Assembly: GCA_937888925.1 (NCBI GenBank)
Contig: CALARM010000506.1
Coordinates: forward strand, 1 to 28,645
Direction of reading: 5' to 3'
Source: an uncultured Synergistia bacterium
GTDB lineage: Bacteria > Eremiobacterota > SpSt-956 > JAKJGF01
Length of the DNA stretch: 28,645 bases
A program made the translations under genes and the position numbers. Positions 26,574-28,645 of this stretch are shown in pieces (positions within the stretch are counted from its first letter, which is position 1; every line of letters begins with the position of its first letter). Below the pieces are notes generated by a model. It searched no databases, had not been told where the DNA came from, and worked only from the letters and a program-made list of their open reading frames with translations.

Positions 26574-27499
26574 CTTACAACATCTTCTATACCACTCTCA
26601 GGCTCAATATCGGGATTATAACCGGCAGCTATAGATTTTGAAATATCAAAATCCTGATTGAGACTCAATATATCCACCTTTGAGACCGAAAGAAATGGAT
26701 CTTTCCCGGGACATAGCACAGAAAAAGCTCTTTCAAAGAGAAAAGCCAGAGGCACAGCTATTACCCTGGGAACAGTAACAAAAGTAATATTTACGCCGGA
26801 TTTTTTTGCTACAATATGACTCATCTCTGAAATAGTCAGGGCTTTTCTGTCTGCAAGTATATATGTTTCCCCTGCCCTGCCCTTTAAAGCCATATCAATA
26901 AATCCTTTGCAGAGATTATCTATATGAACCATATGAATCTTATTTTTACCGTTTCCGATAATAACAAATCTCCTCTTTTTTATCAGATTGATGAGTTTAT
27001 AGAGAAAGCCATTGTCTCCCGGTCCGTAAACTATAGATGGTCTTATTATAATAGTATTTTTATAATTGAGACAAATTTTTTCTGCTTCACTTTTAGATTT
27101 ATGATAATTTCCCCATGGATTCAGAGGAGAACTTTCCGAAAGCCCTGTACCAAAGCCCATAACCCCTACAGTGCTACAAAAGATGAATTTTTTAACATGA
27201 CAGGAAGCTTCCAGGAGTTTTTCTGTCAGAAAAATATTGGATTTTTCATATGCTTTCCAGGGTCGGCAGGTCTCTCCCCTTAAAGCGGCAAGATGAAATA
27301 CTATATCCACATCTGACACAGAAGCTTTAAGTAAAGAATCATCGAATAAATTACCCTGAAATATTTTTACTCTTTTGTCTATTTTATCTATATTTGAAGT
27401 TTCTCTGAGAAGGACTCTTACATTATAATTCTGAAGGAGGAGTATTTCAAGAAATCTTTTACCTGTAAAGCCGGTGGCGCCGGTAAGAAGTATATTCAT
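26564..27499 (-). CDS. NAD(P)-dependent extended SDR (epimerase/reductase family)
   Basis: The 311-residue protein has the coenzyme loop TGATGFTG (6-13), RVLLRE after strand 2, FHLAAL, ST at 109-110, the catalytic Y132-x3-K136 (YHKSK) and IIIRPSIVYGPGD. The C-terminal half (HMVHIDNLCKGFIDMAL; AGETYILAD) fits sugar-epimerase, dihydroflavonol-reductase or 3beta-HSD-like members. Substrate cannot be assigned; nucleotide sugars or isoprenoid-type ketones are both possible. It is 11 bases after the antitoxin-like gene, so both probably share the promoter at 27747-27774. Only a weak GAAAG site precedes the ATG. It overlaps the end of the lipoprotein gene on the other strand by 10 bases. Confidence 0.82.
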   Translation of the reverse strand: MNILLTGATGFTGKRFLEILLLQNYNVRVLLRETSNIDKIDKRVKIFQGNLFDDSLLKASVSDVDIVFHLAALRGETCRPWKAYEKSNIFLTEKLLEASCHVKKFIFCSTVGVMGFGTGLSESSPLNPWGNYHKSKSEAEKICLNYKNTIIIRPSIVYGPGDNGFLYKLINLIKKRRFVIIGNGKNKIHMVHIDNLCKGFIDMALKGRAGETYILADRKALTISEMSHIVAKKSGVNITFVTVPRVIAVPLAFLFERAFSVLCPGKDPFLSVSKVDILSLNQDFDISKSIAAGYNPDIEPESGIEDVVSYF

Positions 27500-27510
27500 A
27501 TATAAAGTTT

Positions 27511-27708
27511 CTATCTTTCATTGGCTTCATCTCTGTTGAATTTAAATTCTTCCGTATTAATTTTTATAATCGATAGAGAATTAAATACTTTTTTTACTAC
27601 AGGTTTAATTATTACTTCCATTTCTTTATCCAGGTAATTATCAGGAAGGTCTATTAAATTTTTTAATTCCTTACCTTTTACAAATTTTTTATAAATTTCA
27701 ACTGACAT
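27511..27708 (-). CDS. Small antitoxin-like protein (65 aa), orphan
   Basis: The 65-residue protein has ELKNLIDLPDNYLDKEMEVI in the middle and ends EFKFNRDEANER. This resembles small antitoxin-type proteins of type II systems, whose N-terminus forms a beta/swapped-hairpin DNA-binding part and whose C-terminal tail binds a toxin. No toxin gene is adjacent: the next gene downstream is an SDR. The reading frame could start at a TTG at 27732, but ATG 27708 is preceded by AGGAAGTG at the right distance. The role, if a toxin exists elsewhere or not at all, is unknown. Confidence 0.5.
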   Translation of the reverse strand: MSVEIYKKFVKGKELKNLIDLPDNYLDKEMEVIIKPVVKKVFNSLSIIKINTEEFKFNRDEANER

Positions 27709-27746
27709 AAAAATGTCACTTCCTATTTTCAAATTTCTCTGAATCT

Positions 27747-27774
27747 ATTTTACCATGAAAGGGAAAATGTTCAA
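27747..27774 (-). promoter_or_regulatory. Extended -10 promoter for the antitoxin-like/SDR pair
   Basis: On the minus strand TTGAAC (27774-27769), 16 bp, TAAAAT (27752-27747), with TGG directly before the -10 box, forming an extended -10 element. It is about 40 bases before ATG 27708. Confidence 0.55.
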
Positions 27775-27799
27775 TAATATTTTTTTTACCTTAAAGGGT

Positions 27800-27827
27800 T
27801 TTACTCTTAAAAAAATTGCGCTATAAT
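27800..27827 (+). promoter_or_regulatory. Sigma70-type promoter for the GH13-like gene
   Basis: TTTACT (27800-27805), 16 bp, TATAAT (27822-27827). Transcription would start near 27834, giving an 87-base leader that contains the heptamer repeats and AAAGGAG at 27906-27912. Confidence 0.6.
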
Positions 27828-27853
27828 TATGAGAAATTTCAGCAAATAATCCT

Positions 27854-27893
27854 CCTGTCACGCGTTACGCGTTACGCGTTACGATAATACAGG
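27854..27893 (+). repeat. Three 7-bp tandem repeats (ACGCGTT) enclosed by a short inverted repeat, in the 5' leader
   Basis: ACGCGTT occurs three times at 27860-27880, followed by a partial ACG (27881-27883). CCTGT (27854-27858) and ACAGG (27889-27893) flank the array as an inverted repeat. The block is much richer in GC than its surroundings and lies between the promoter and the ribosome site of the GH13-like gene. Confidence 0.85.
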
Positions 27894-27920
27894 GACATAA
27901 TGCACAAAGGAGCAAATGTT

Positions 27921-28645
27921 ATGAGTAACAAATTTCCCTCACTGGAAGCCATACTTAAAGCATGTGAGAACTCTGAAAAAAAGGTAACTTATTTTGTACC
28001 GGCACTATGGACCTTAGATCCGATGAAAGGTATCGAACAACTCGCCGAAATGGTTAATTCAGGAGATGTCATACGTCCCGTATCAGTAGAATCTCCCTAT
28101 AAATTAATAGAAGAAACTGTAAGGAATATACTGAAATATAATAAAGAGCATGGTGAACCGGAAAAAGATATAGACATAAAAACAGGGAAAGGTATAAAAG
28201 CAGTAAATTCCCTTGCAAGGGTACTGTCTATGTATGATCATAACGGTGATGGCTTTATAGGCTCTTCCGGCACAGAACATATTATCCTGAATTCGGAAGG
28301 TATCTGTGAAATGGGAACCTTTATAAAGAATATTCTTGTTCTTCCCTATCTTAAAGCACTGGGGTTCAATACAATCCATCTTCAGCCTATAACGGAAATA
28401 GGAGTGTACGGAAAAAAGGGAAATCTGGGCTCTCCTTTTGCCATAAGAGATCCTTTCTCTATTGACCCGAACCTTGCAGATCCGCTTTTTGAATTTAATG
28501 CGGAAGAACAATATCTTGCTTTTATAGAAGCTGCCCATGCCCTGGGTATGATGGTTATTCAGGAGGTAATCCCCAGGACTCTTTCCATTGACTCCAAGAT
28601 TCTTGAGAAAAACCCTGAATACGGCTACTGGATAAAAGAAGGTTC
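27921..28645 (+). CDS. Alpha-amylase superfamily (GH13-like) protein, 5' part only
   Basis: The frame opens at ATG 27921 (AAAGGAG at 27906-27912) and runs past the window edge, giving 241 complete codons. Residues from about 139 match the N-terminal half of the GH13 barrel: YLKALGFNTIHLQPITEIG, YGKKGNLGSPFAIRDPFSID, then FIEAAHALGMMVIQEVIPRT followed by KNPEYGYWI. This is the pattern of GlgE-like and related alpha-glucan enzymes (PRT and YWI in that order). Catalytic Asp/Glu lie beyond the edge. An EF-hand-like loop (D106-x-N-x-D110) precedes the barrel. No signal peptide is evident, so it is probably cytoplasmic, but substrate and reaction cannot be told. The minus-strand frame at 28104-28538 is its shadow. 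Confidence 0.8.
   Translation, partial: MSNKFPSLEAILKACENSEKKVTYFVPALWTLDPMKGIEQLAEMVNSGDVIRPVSVESPYKLIEETVRNILKYNKEHGEPEKDIDIKTGKGIKAVNSLARVLSMYDHNGDGFIGSSGTEHIILNSEGICEMGTFIKNILVLPYLKALGFNTIHLQPITEIGVYGKKGNLGSPFAIRDPFSIDPNLADPLFEFNAEEQYLAFIEAAHALGMMVIQEVIPRTLSIDSKILEKNPEYGYWIKEG

Noticed and set aside
26924..27283. 119-residue plus-strand frame opposite the minus-strand SDR
   Set aside because: The SDR on the other strand has all coenzyme and catalytic motifs; this frame has none.
28104..28538. 144-residue minus-strand frame
   Set aside because: It lies opposite the GH13-like coding sequence, which has a ribosome site and recognisable motifs; it is a shadow frame.
1..28645. tRNA, rRNA or riboswitch genes
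   Set aside because: No cloverleaf with a GGTTCGAATCC-type arm, no rRNA-like segment and no recognisable riboswitch core were seen by eye; covariance-model search was not possible.

Overview
The window is about 28.6 kb of AT-rich bacterial DNA. It uses Shine-Dalgarno sites (clear AGGAGG or AAAGGAG before several genes) and ATG, GTG and possibly TTG starts. A lipobox protein with a Pro/Thr linker, DUF2142 and GT-C membrane enzymes, and multidomain RfbF-type glycosyltransferases suggest a bacterium with an elaborate surface glycan, probably a diderm. I cannot assign a phylum from sequence alone. An uncultivated low-GC lineage seems likely because few proteins look like close orthologues of model-organism genes.

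Layout. (1) Bases 1-140 look like the right end of an IS3-type insertion sequence, joined to the first 24 codons of a minus-strand signal-peptide or lipoprotein gene that stops at the junction. (2) 141-466 has no gene; it carries a hairpin and is the leader of the next block. (3) 467-22427 is an unbroken plus-strand run of 16 genes with short gaps or overlaps and no internal terminator that I can see. It is a polysaccharide or glycolipid assembly locus. It holds a three-GT2 giant, a GT4-GT2 fusion, three polytopic GT-C-like membrane proteins (5732, 11259, 15845), three polyprenyl-phosphate-sugar-synthase-like GT2s (10465, 14522, 18454), a DUF2304 partner, a nucleotide-sugar dehydrogenase plus an extended SDR, two further GT2s and one GT4. 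(4) A terminator at 22537-22575 separates this run from a convergent minus-strand gene. (5) 22574-28645 is visibly less AT-rich and carries an assortment: a PLD-like protein with damaged HKD motifs, a coiled-coil protein overlapping a lipoprotein gene, an antitoxin-like gene plus an SDR on the minus strand, and the 5' part of a GH13-like gene cut by the window edge.

How the genes may work together (inference). The dehydrogenase and SDR would make an acidic or modified nucleotide sugar. The DPM1-like GT2s would load sugars onto undecaprenyl phosphate, and the three GT-C proteins would use those lipid-linked sugars outside the membrane. The soluble GT2 and GT4 enzymes would build the backbone in the cytoplasm. 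No Wzx/Wzy, ABC transporter or priming transferase is present, so the rest of the pathway must lie elsewhere.

Most unusual features: beta-sandwich modules shared between proteins of different enzymatic type in the same locus; a protein with three almost identical 131-residue modules encoded by 393-bp tandem repeats; and an apparent split of the DUF2142 gene from that repeat gene at a run of seven A.
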